Shown piece by piece: positions 20,801 through 26,318 of a stretch of DNA of 64,000 nucleotides. The first letter of the stretch is position 1; each line of letters begins with the position of its first letter. The DNA lies in the NCBI RefSeq assembly GCF_013349995.1, contig NZ_JABVXF010000011.1, positions 55,196-119,195 of the forward strand, given 5' to 3'. This stretch comes from Pseudoalteromonas sp. 0303. GTDB lineage: Bacteria; Pseudomonadota; Gammaproteobacteria; Enterobacterales; Alteromonadaceae. Made by a program: the position numbers and the translations under genes. Under the pieces are notes generated by a model. That model was not told where the DNA came from. It worked only from the letters and a program-made list of their open reading frames with translations, and made no database searches.

Positions 20801-22854
20801 GTGGCAAAGATGATGTCGTTAACATAGCTGAAATGGGTATTGATGCGATTTTTGTAGATGAAGCAGATGAGTTTGTTAATTTACCTAAAATCACTAACAT
20901 GAACCACGTTGCAGGTGTAAACACTGCAGAGTCTAAAAAAGCATGGAGCATGTATTACTTAACACAATACATGCACCACATAAATGGCAATCAAGGGGTT
21001 GTACTTGCGACTGGTACTGATATCCGCAATAACATAGGCGATCAGTTTACCATGCTTCGATTCCTTGCTCCTGACTTGTTAGAAGAGCAAGACATTACGC
21101 TATTTGATGACTTCATTGGCACTTTCGGTGAGATTAAAACACAATTTGAAATTGCCCCTGAAGGGTCTGGATTTATTGAGAAAACACGCTTAAATAAATT
21201 CTATAACTTACCAGAACTATCGATGCTCTATAGGCAGGTGGCTGATATTGTCAATGCCGAAGATGCAGGTGTACAAAGACCTGTTATTACAGAAAAACAT
21301 ATCGTTGCAGACAGCAGTGAAGAATTGAAGCTGTATATGGCTGTATTGGCCGAGCGTGCTAAAGCGGTAAGAAATGGAGATAACAAAAGCGATAATTTAC
21401 TTGCTATTGCAAATGCTGGTAGAAAAATTGCCTTAGATGCACGCTTTATCAACCCTGCTTTACCTGACTTTCCAGAGAGTAAAGTTAACCTCTGTGTTGA
21501 TAATGTACTGAATGAGTATCACACAAACAAGGCATTGAACCCATCTCAAATCATTTTTGCAGAATTTGGTATTCCAAATGATGAAGGTAAATTTGATTTG
21601 TACAATGACATTAAATCTAAACTGGTCGCTGGTGGTATACCGGAAGAAAAGATTGTCTTTGCGCGTGACTACGAAACGGATGCACTGAAGCAAAAGCTCC
21701 AAGAGCAAATGAATAGTGGTGATATTGCCGTAACGATTGGTACTACGATGAATATGGGTGTCGGTAAAAACGTACAAGAACGACTCGCAGCAATACACGA
21801 TCTTTCTTTGCCTTGGCGTGTACGTGATATGGAACAGCGTGGCGGGAGAATAGAGCGATTTGGTAACATTTTTGAAAACGCAACACGCTATAAATACTCG
21901 ACTGAAGATAGCTTTGATTTATTTATGTGGAGCAAATTAAAGCAAAAAGCGTTATTCGCTGCGCAAACAAAACGCACACCGAGAGATGCTGCGCGTGAAT
22001 TCGATGAAGAATTAGATATGTCCTATTCAGAGATTATGTCAGCGGCCACCGGCAACCCTTTAATTGAAGAGTCTATTACTCTAGAAGCTGAGGTTGATAA
22101 GTTGAGCATGCTTCAACGTAGTTATCACCAGGCCAAAGCCACTCGTAATTCAAAAATAGAACGTTCAAGTGAGCATATTGATTTTCTAAAAGCTGATATC
22201 CAATCAATCGAGACAAAAAATGTTTTATTTGGTGATCACAAAATAACCTTACTTGGTAAGCCATTAGAAAGCTATGAAGGCAACTTTGAGGGTGCTGCAA
22301 AAGTAATCAACAAGGCAATAAACGATGCCAGAAAGAAAAAGACTATGGAACACTCATTCCATGTCGGTGAAGTTAATGGAAATAATATTTATGTTTCTGC
22401 AACCTCACTCACTAAAAAACTAGCGCTGACAATTGAGGGACAAGGAAAAGCCGAGGAAGTCGCTACACACCATTTTGCTGCTTCACTGCTACGCTCTTTA
22501 GTTAATATAAAGCAAGGGCTTAGCGAAAGTAAGAAATCAGTAAGTAGTGAAATCGACTTTTTTGAAAAGAAAATTGAATCTTTATCTGAAGCGAATAAAC
22601 AGCCCTTTGAATACGGCGATAAAATCATTGCTGCGAAACAGCGTTTGACAGAGGTTCAAAGGTTAATTGCAGAGCAGGTTGAGAACGAAGCAGAAGAGCA
22701 GAGTGACCAAACTCCAACAGAAATGTGGGAGCAGCACTTAAACAAAGTCATTGGCAATCAGTTGTCATCTGATTTAAGCGCTCTTTCAAATAACCGTAAT
22801 TCCCTCAATGACGATGATAACGCTGATGATCGTCCTGTACTTGTATTAACGTAG
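8821..22854 (+). CDS. 4677-aa polyvalent protein: Toprim primase-like + N6-adenine methylase-like + SF2 helicase
   Basis: An unbroken 14-kb frame. Residues about 640-900 resemble plasmid DnaG-type primases: HYFESYANAGS (Toprim Glu), then HVSDNDR near 835 (Asp-x-Asp) and an NVG motif. Residues about 310-450 and 1040-1170 look like a diverged duplication. Long acidic, Ser/Thr-rich linkers separate blocks up to about residue 3000. Near 3147 GLDPAFGVGNF and near 3213 GNVPFGDF are the SAM-binding and catalytic motifs of a gamma N6-methylase. The helicase has FLHDVGVGKS (about 3846-3855), VDEADE (about 4011), LATGTD, and QRGGRIERFG (about 4337-4347). The C-terminus is coiled coil. Such fusions belong to the polyvalent proteins of phages and conjugative elements, including DarB-like antirestriction proteins. 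Likely roles are priming and protecting transferred DNA. Confidence 0.88.
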   Translation: MADKNIKNQDYLLVKVEGYSANGKYMYARKFPSGEKISIAGHSSVKNDFIAYLANSEDNRHAPKGSVIALFNVANPKDNFHVCRWAKAVSKKPQSEDVIVTPVTVSPVLDLGNGKTQVLARALDPIPFTANSTNDIRSVAKSVIENKEMSALLNGNRGFMVRVYADGRGGVESACFKGISNLPIDEMLNVHLGGNGKEPSKPMKALLNAINRANQISTAHIEVVGFTDAPVFNFGNSKADETLANTPNFKVKNKNVVSATFSNAAITIDKQGNNKILRVTALPDKNIISDMHGLVGNHDRNEVNTTPYLLPKQLMSSDTEQSKQRKGYPVTITPYIDKSNQKYNSVLVTVNEDAPDTVHQRIFNAISGITPRKGAGGYFFDKKYKNKINSALSDLAGTPALYTTNGSIGEERYTFIAGRTNEPEFKAILDDATKTSDLTAFPGGLYGVPESKSIQSMTQFSDLLKKVASSELAQSYLAKKPESTQSAPSKPRAQRNSKPTYTEWLQNTYSENPTKIASDFDSEIRSLAEQAGIDWDATKDNLIWPSMNGKPESIKGKANVVPKNPADNGSCYVSTIFNSWLSKKGETQYGIAITFTNLNKSRDERWTYLSHEDTYNQYSDEVWGNKTVAEKPRLTPEQLKAEQEAIEAERQRKLATRIAKADASKHAAFNEFSALPSYGNAPHRELERKQLPDFTKWTNAKAYTLKFGGENNRALAFAAYDIHERFVGYQYVTEEKLLLNKEKPEKKNSWSNKLFNTGFQKDDVRTGLPLGTHHTIGEINPDKPHAIHYFESYANAGSGYSLTNQASVICFDKDNMKKVIGLMSKKYPNHTHVHVSDNDRYSSQKGNVGVMAALENAYNFNAKVVIHDVSTIPGFDKEKLSDASDLFVNKKHQQLLDEINNPLDVSDVAYNNLLKIQHCAESHLDEYISLTATALEGSSSQADILDAIHGALTLRKIQYSMVEPNYVSKYSNGITLEQLNALRKPNEKAFDKVDYDLVQNTQPASSTTPEIENDTQITNDITTAAENTERSPWSVTVAGVQNPHPRQGEPAKVITEISDNTGEHKQLIEAKLVELKVPYKFSQQQNKFYAPYKFINLINSGLSDLTGAAKFYAGRSKSGNENETVIRGDFTNPDNREEVESIVGQLGIRYDDEQMGYVIEDANTFVFVKESLAEGFNKQNPDVIALHSLEFSNEQKTLSNVIDKTAFSLGLEKSQLAKQQVKLNQHNPIVAQLNSPLIAGVYSLAEQKVLNSELAKDLMPSKRVYLQQRTLLSMLKALHLTHPTLDRTYQDDVSEAIGILAKQMPEKKPQPSLETETQSGPNQTETTSSTSQKLGNGEGESTTELSSKEDSTNDELNNDNTAPSITEENSTDTTAQPISQQDEENTVQHKDLLSDINSEELQDTVTLQEQLLQFREVVEAAFDNSPITLNVSDESNDNLMSIDEETITVKPVETPDSPHKSDEEIRLRNLLEFTQTYLTNGYTPEETTNALREPGSPYYDNVLGFQENILRQDIRKVHSTTLADEYTFPKNIESPFLFIATVEQENIENRLIAFDAFLDKIVVANPTMEPKRISKYLIKGTYSGSEPHPYFDVETGFNKDLLKSDLNTFSDSGEVITPTAYFKQKQDEYLGSVSQSNTVSDDEEETQFKPHLIGAMPPPPSLVKTMQSTEAVIETNSDNNSQTNIEHGQADNTSSLPLSTVETSNITVDETEAPTQVSPDLAEQSESTIEAQQLKDTIDNDNSDYDKLYLLALKCAKEQMSYEEFYESVFTEDGVYFYDNPFVVGDKLAKKNVVNALTPNGFKSPKSFYESAFIDAIGKSQSDVELTRSTGLLPSFIEVNGGIGKQFDVVSTLLNAKPVLELDKALEITKQSFKDWYNNGNNTIAVPFHHIFTENLNLTSAKELSESYTLNDIKLLADVMSIDASSDNPQIIAENTLKQWKAIQSLNNLTANDLAELPTSEINVIADSLGVPQSPSSTILAKDILAKCEELKQLRHLRIAQYGYVLSALTIEKEHGHVPSFVYRQLNSLLSEEASYRPLVENNLKKTELAKLSNSAEQMKRFIEQLSDGERRNALLTPVPEKPQMIGVENADIIGLGTYVYKVTDGDAVNIPKPPHMTGFAVYGDNLILAPAAFPENSLYKHNLQPVSNNAIVEAYTSAQDLFEKQGYIAFSTQQGSFGVIQQQNKHVTLLLNDEGKEEPQAFKHKTFEQALEQALDFFPPSSLEFTDGFSGNANDDRLININSISAALMPINSDKELDQVTLDIATNLVEKAKELNYRPEQESTDNTIQATIILDELAESIQRDNFNKMITGNASTNTNAELIQHTASLVSMIALDEVDQTEEELTLNNLLNELSTSALRDLNTTLTLEPGISTADDYIAPTTNDDYLEVSEEENEFLMKELEGEEIPHFEIEDEDALLENIGSSLDLTDDERAFLEAHTSEDDNYSDEETRIDDEPLAQNIEIPVDENAVEHGTEEPTEADITINTPVSYTQNGSVKFGYIVDVDNRPEIIQYTYQDMLPSIDGSAGHLLVTQDSIKKPVFAMDEKEYANTIKNTSSTGYEPIDHILNNLDRINSLSVKELKVLGQLTGVIEPNAGFVLGNHITPLIENYFKVNRIAVTPKDLVTNEQKRFVADYFGSDTAFDNIDELTKELVEATRERVAHSAYKGLIEQAEDQGFSQRIINHERNTTSTTPVDQVENVKPASQKQITDIATLPTEVLNAKFAINHQVAINPEIAQSHDNVVPFRDVIETTGTEVYTMYYGNLVLANLNRDLLASNKRAELTFTDTENETHVFSEDVHAISFEVETIKQEANSLQDEYFASLENKPVNEIITPYMEQDIDTDSAEYVFSHELANILIEATKSSSILEAKTPKGYDLCITNKQYHIANSVSDLAKESYDNINQFDDIKSLNTAILIAKREINSEVSNDKTNTLRSNSSEPLENELPNTLEKSGPEPEAGEIHDRETNGVESSRGQDQQEANERPYIEQDVHREHDSARSIPSRSAISSEDISATGYGIRIEPNLNFRFSEQLISDISSYKTESEAYDINLAAIKLAKELTTANRIATQEERDTLASYRGWGGLSRIFDNAHSSHSSKRAELNTLLSPDEYQSLKRSTLSAFYTSPVIVTSVWEAMEKMGLKGGLGLDPAFGVGNFASAIPESLSETVALQAKELDPLTAEIARHIHGPLVRQEGYEEAKIPKNTYDFAIGNVPFGDFRVHDKAHRDFAKHQIHDYFFLKSLDKVKPGGFVSFITSSGTLDKASPIVREKISQSADLIGAIRLPSNAFSDNARTDVNSDIIFLQKREPNKEPSNTNWLSVGETSIPVSVHGGYEEKISVNQYFIDNPDMVLGKQHITTGQYGRKTYRTVLEGDLKEALSNAISKLPSDIYFEHKESRDLIDATPPQRALLLEEKRLGSYQLDANGDVGIVIEEFSYNEETEQLQSQQFLETVALKKAQIPRMKGLIELRDFTRDHINLMLTNSSDDAFRESMQKLNETYDAFTKKFGALNKRGNKLAFKEDPDSYLILGLEHWDGKNAEKADIFTERTIYPRTEITHTDSVEDAVIISLSEKGAVVPEYIESITDKKWPNIVSELGDSIFLNPTSMEWEHSSTYLSGHVVNKLKEAQVAADTNDLFKHNVESLKEVLPTPIPYYEIRLKLGSSWIPERDIQDFAKFIVTGENEACSENEAQKKFKVAKTRGNWDINLSQFEVGVNSGRTEGEFGTSHWPADKLMLAILNNRSIAVRAKDSEGKSYIVADATAEANAKADLIKDTFKQWIWEDSDRAARLEKLYNEKMNGYIETKYDGSKIVIDGLSPVLRGKEFKPRQNQLNAIQRYLVDGRALFLHDVGVGKSFALLGSILKGKQVGKHNKAMLTVPNPVFAQMQDLALNHFPSAKILMVDAKSLNAENRKRTLSTITTNSWDAVIVSHSILPKIDIPAEFKLDLIDEELAQIEQAMDSLEDQGYVGKLSVKAHAKKLENAKAKIIDRIDSGGKDDVVNIAEMGIDAIFVDEADEFVNLPKITNMNHVAGVNTAESKKAWSMYYLTQYMHHINGNQGVVLATGTDIRNNIGDQFTMLRFLAPDLLEEQDITLFDDFIGTFGEIKTQFEIAPEGSGFIEKTRLNKFYNLPELSMLYRQVADIVNAEDAGVQRPVITEKHIVADSSEELKLYMAVLAERAKAVRNGDNKSDNLLAIANAGRKIALDARFINPALPDFPESKVNLCVDNVLNEYHTNKALNPSQIIFAEFGIPNDEGKFDLYNDIKSKLVAGGIPEEKIVFARDYETDALKQKLQEQMNSGDIAVTIGTTMNMGVGKNVQERLAAIHDLSLPWRVRDMEQRGGRIERFGNIFENATRYKYSTEDSFDLFMWSKLKQKALFAAQTKRTPRDAAREFDEELDMSYSEIMSAATGNPLIEESITLEAEVDKLSMLQRSYHQAKATRNSKIERSSEHIDFLKADIQSIETKNVLFGDHKITLLGKPLESYEGNFEGAAKVINKAINDARKKKTMEHSFHVGEVNGNNIYVSATSLTKKLALTIEGQGKAEEVATHHFAASLLRSLVNIKQGLSESKKSVSSEIDFFEKKIESLSEANKQPFEYGDKIIAAKQRLTEVQRLIAEQVENEAEEQSDQTPTEMWEQHLNKVIGNQLSSDLSALSNNRNSLNDDDNADDRPVLVLT

Positions 22855-22860
22855 TGCAAC

Positions 22861-22890
22861 GCCCTTGCTAGACATTAGTATAGCAAGGGC
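22861..22890 (+). terminator. hairpin after the giant gene
   Basis: A perfect 10-bp inverted repeat (gcccttgcta and tagcaagggc) with a 10-base loop begins 6 bp after the stop codon of the 4677-aa gene. No T-run follows, so it may be a weak or factor-assisted terminator, or an RNA-stabilising hairpin. Confidence 0.6.
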
Positions 22891-22999
22891 ATCCTGAACC
22901 CTTAATGGGTAAAGAAAGTGATTATTTCGCAATTTATTTGTTGTTTTTGCTATTGCCGATTTTGATAATTAAACCATCAATTTTCAGAAAGGTAATAGC

Positions 23000-23599
23000 G
23001 TGATAATCACTCCCTCTTTAAGTTTACTCTACTGCCCTAGTTGCAATGAGAGTTTGACAATTGAACCGATGTTTAGTGAAACCAATACATCATGCTCTAC
23101 CTGCGGCTATACTGAACCAGCGGGTTCTGCACATTTCGTAACGTTTATCACAGAAGTCCTTTCACAGTTTTTAAAAAACCTCGGTGTTGAAGAACTTGTC
23201 ATCGGAGATGCATCCACTAGTGACTTGCGTGCTGCAGTCGATGCTCAAGCTATATTGCCAGCTCTTCTTGTGAACGCGAAACTTAATACCACAACCATTG
23301 GAAACGGATTTAATAATATTCCACTTACAACCGTTCACGATGAAAATGCATTTTATCAACGCAGAGTTGTTACCAACACAAACAGTATTCACAATCCATC
23401 TATCGCCATTTCCACCTTGTCAGAAACGCTTTTTGCTGCCCATAAAATGAGCATGAAAAACAACCCAAGTAAGGGGAAGAAAGTACTGGATTTAAATCTA
23501 CTATCACCGATATCGGTAAGCCAACAAAGCAGCATAACTGAATACACAAGTAACGAGACTGCAGTGAAAAATCCTGCGCAGAAAATGGAGACACTGTGA
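23000..23599 (+). CDS. zinc-ribbon protein of unknown function
   Basis: 199 aa starting with GTG, with AAAGG upstream at good spacing. The N-terminus has CPSC (residues 12-15) and CSTCGY (about residues 32-37), a four-Cys zinc ribbon. The remainder is soluble and not recognised. It overlaps the next gene by one base (tgATG), and that gene leads directly to the DotM/DotL operon, so it may be the first gene of a T4SS operon. The promoter region contains a motif also found upstream of the tyrosine recombinase gene (see findings). A DNA- or RNA-binding or regulatory role is possible but unproven. Confidence 0.75.
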   Translation: MIITPSLSLLYCPSCNESLTIEPMFSETNTSCSTCGYTEPAGSAHFVTFITEVLSQFLKNLGVEELVIGDASTSDLRAAVDAQAILPALLVNAKLNTTTIGNGFNNIPLTTVHDENAFYQRRVVTNTNSIHNPSIAISTLSETLFAAHKMSMKNNPSKGKKVLDLNLLSPISVSQQSSITEYTSNETAVKNPAQKMETL

Positions 23600-24363
23600 T
23601 GTCCAATGAAACAGTCGTATCAGCAAAACAAGCTCTCTTAAACTCTGGAACGTTAAAGCAAGACACTAACGCAAGAGAGATTATCAATGGGACTAAAACA
23701 ATTACACCCATTGTTTCATATCTTATCAAAGAAGGTAAAGCCAACTCACAAGCTGAATTTAGCTCATTGCTTTCATGTATTGAGAAGCTGAAATGCTCAA
23801 TTATAACAAGTGCTGTAGAAGCTAATTACAATATCACGAACTTGCATTTCGTATCCCTGTCTCGATTAGCAATAAGTTTAATATGCGAATCCGGCTTCGA
23901 AATCAACGAACAAAATATTGATTCAATCACGCGCATATGCACTGAATTATTAGATTTAGAGAGCATTCATGCAGAAAGTATACAGGGAGAACTCACAGAA
24001 GATGACTTTGCGCTCCAATTCGTTGGTATGGCGCAATTATCGTGTGTAATCCTTAAACACTTAATCGAGTGCGGGAACGAAAACTATGAAGATGATTTAC
24101 TCGATATTATCAATAATACCGTAGCATGTGTCGACTCTCACATTGATGAAATCATGGACAACTTTATCAATGAAGAAACAGCCCCCCTTATACGAAATCA
24201 ATTGCTAGCGAGTGCATCAGAAATTTTTGATGCCATCGTAACATACACTAAGCAAAACAATAGCCAAGTACCTCTCAACACGCCCCTTGTCAATAAACTC
24301 TTTGAACAGGCATTTGAACCATATATACAAGTAATCACTGTCAAAGCGCAGCTAAAGGAGTAA
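23599..24363 (+). CDS. unknown protein in the dotM-dotL operon
   Basis: 254 aa, largely helical and soluble, without signal peptide or recognised motif. The ATG at 23599 overlaps the TGA of the zinc-ribbon gene, indicating translational coupling; a GTG one codon earlier is an alternative. It is followed 4 bp later by the next gene with AAAGGAG as ribosome site. Co-transcription with dotM and dotL suggests a coupling-complex accessory role, comparable in position to adaptor proteins of the DotL complex, but I see no homology to support a specific name. Confidence 0.7.
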   Translation: MSNETVVSAKQALLNSGTLKQDTNAREIINGTKTITPIVSYLIKEGKANSQAEFSSLLSCIEKLKCSIITSAVEANYNITNLHFVSLSRLAISLICESGFEINEQNIDSITRICTELLDLESIHAESIQGELTEDDFALQFVGMAQLSCVILKHLIECGNENYEDDLLDIINNTVACVDSHIDEIMDNFINEETAPLIRNQLLASASEIFDAIVTYTKQNNSQVPLNTPLVNKLFEQAFEPYIQVITVKAQLKE

Positions 24364-24367
24364 CCGG

Positions 24368-25012
24368 ATGCTGAATTTTTTTGAAATGATAGAGCAACGT
24401 CGATTAAAAAAATCAGACGCAGATATCTATGACGTTGTCCTAACCATCACACTACCTGACGGTAAGAAAAAAAACATTACATATAGCGTGTACGCAGAAA
24501 CAGAAAACGATGCTTATGAACTCGGTAATAAACTTAGATTCAGAGAGCAAGAAAAAATTGACGAAGGAGCCACGACAATAGACAGGCTCGGCCTAAACAT
24601 TTTGGAAATGAAGGATAATAAGCTAGGGCTTATTTTTCCTTGGAAAGATCCTGTTTATAAACGCTCTTTTAGTCGCGGGTCACGCCTCCCCATGTTGAGA
24701 GCAAAGGCGCAATCTAAAGCTATTGTGCAATTGCTACTTGGCGACCATAAAAAGATACTTAAAGATCAGATGGATGATAGCAAAATAAATAAGCTTATTG
24801 TTGGTTGTATAAAGTCCTATTTTATATGTGGTTCATTGCTTCTCATTATTGCATATTCTGCTTTCACGAATATAAGCGCTGGCCGTCATTCCCTTTACAT
24901 CGTTTGCGCCCTACTTGCCAGCTCATTATATACATTGATTTGCTTGTATTTCACTGTTCGAAAACACAAGACTCTCCTTTCTTGGAAGCTAGGGGCTACT
25001 AATGGCGAATAG
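24368..25012 (+). CDS. unknown protein with two C-terminal membrane helices
   Basis: 214 aa. The first 145 residues are soluble and charged. Two hydrophobic helices follow at about residues 150-170 and 178-197, with a short basic tail, which gives a hairpin membrane topology with both ends cytoplasmic. The ribosome site AAAGGAG is seven bases before ATG. The end overlaps the dotM start by 11 bp. The family was not recognised. Its position suggests an inner-membrane partner of the DotM/DotL coupling complex. Confidence 0.72.
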   Translation: MLNFFEMIEQRRLKKSDADIYDVVLTITLPDGKKKNITYSVYAETENDAYELGNKLRFREQEKIDEGATTIDRLGLNILEMKDNKLGLIFPWKDPVYKRSFSRGSRLPMLRAKAQSKAIVQLLLGDHKKILKDQMDDSKINKLIVGCIKSYFICGSLLLIIAYSAFTNISAGRHSLYIVCALLASSLYTLICLYFTVRKHKTLLSWKLGATNGE

Positions 25013-26318
25013 TAATCCCCAAAACCACGATATAGGCGCACAGATATTTGTTATTATTGCAATTATAGTAGGTGTATACGCTTTATGGTTCACTACAGGT
25101 CATTACATCGTCAACACAGCTGTTCTAATATCTGTTGCTCTTATTAATGCATCTAACTTTATTTACGACCTTTTACCCGAACATGACATCATAGATAGCA
25201 TTTATTTCTTACTGGTTGATGAAATGTTCATCACGGATAAAGAGGCTATCCTTAGACAAATGCAGCTTTATAAGAGCAGCCGCCCTAGCCTTAGTGATGC
25301 AAGAGATGTGTTTTATGTGATCGGGTATTTTTTAAGATTCCCAATACTCATTTTAGGCGTATGGGGCTCATACCTATGCTATCGATATTCAAGACCTAGC
25401 CAGCTGAAACGAAAGTTTGACATTTTCACTCTGGCAAACCATATGCAGGCTCACTTTCCACAAATACGCCCTGCTTTACTACATAATTTAATTAAGAGCG
25501 ATTTTAACAAAGGCCCACATAGGCAAGAAGCATCACCAATACGCTATGCGATCTTAAAAGGAGCGCTTAGCTATGTCGATGAAGATGGTGTCATATTTAA
25601 GGTCAAATTTGGAAAGAAACTACAATTTAAAAACAAAAGTCAAACAATGACTATCATTGATTCTTATGATGTGGATGAAGGTTTACCTGTTCTACACAAA
25701 CAATGTTTACTAGATTTGACCATTATTAGACGTAACTTTGCAAAGCAAATAACAAAACTTGGACGATGGGAAAACCCTGACAAGTTACCCCCTCAAATAA
25801 AAGCATTGTATGCTGTATTTTTGCTAATGATTAAAGGTGGTGACACCAATAAAGAAAAGGCATTTGCAATGCTCGATAGGTTTTCAGCCACATTTAGATC
25901 AACCAAAGCATTTGAGAAAAGCTTAACTTTTGACGATACCGGTGTTGATGATGTTATAGCCGAGTTTGGTAACCAAGTCGCGGTAAAGAAAATTCAAAAA
26001 GCACATACATACGCAAGCACTGTTTTGGTGGCCCTTTACCACAGGGCCACACACAGACGCTCAAAGCTACCTCCAAGTCGATTCCCATGGTTAAAAGAAG
26101 TTGACCGAGACACTTGGTATTCCCTTCATCACAACCTTTCTCCTGCAGCATGGACTGAGTCTGCTGGTTCTAGAGGTCTTTGGCTCACTGAAAGGAAGCT
26201 TAAAGAGAAAGCCAACTTTCCTTTTACTGATAATGCAATAAATGGCTATCTAAAGTACATCAATAGTGAAGGTTGGCTTTTAGAACAACCTAACAGAATT
26301 AGTGAGGTAGTATCTTGA
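25002..26318 (+). CDS. dotM: DotM/IcmP (TrbA)-like coupling-complex protein
   Basis: 438 aa with N-terminal membrane helices (about residues 11-50 and 100-120) and a cytoplasmic C-terminal domain. That domain carries the DotM/IcmP pattern: TVLVALYHRA, then SRFPWLKEVDRDTWYSLHH and WTESAG. In Dot/Icm systems DotM partners the DotL ATPase and helps recruit substrates. The next gene encodes DotL, as in trbA-trbC of IncI plasmids, and the two overlap by 4 bp. A small DsbC-like gene sits between trbA and trbC in IncI plasmids, but here that function is at 6.1 kb. Confidence 0.85.
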   Translation: MANSNPQNHDIGAQIFVIIAIIVGVYALWFTTGHYIVNTAVLISVALINASNFIYDLLPEHDIIDSIYFLLVDEMFITDKEAILRQMQLYKSSRPSLSDARDVFYVIGYFLRFPILILGVWGSYLCYRYSRPSQLKRKFDIFTLANHMQAHFPQIRPALLHNLIKSDFNKGPHRQEASPIRYAILKGALSYVDEDGVIFKVKFGKKLQFKNKSQTMTIIDSYDVDEGLPVLHKQCLLDLTIIRRNFAKQITKLGRWENPDKLPPQIKALYAVFLLMIKGGDTNKEKAFAMLDRFSATFRSTKAFEKSLTFDDTGVDDVIAEFGNQVAVKKIQKAHTYASTVLVALYHRATHRRSKLPPSRFPWLKEVDRDTWYSLHHNLSPAAWTESAGSRGLWLTERKLKEKANFPFTDNAINGYLKYINSEGWLLEQPNRISEVVS

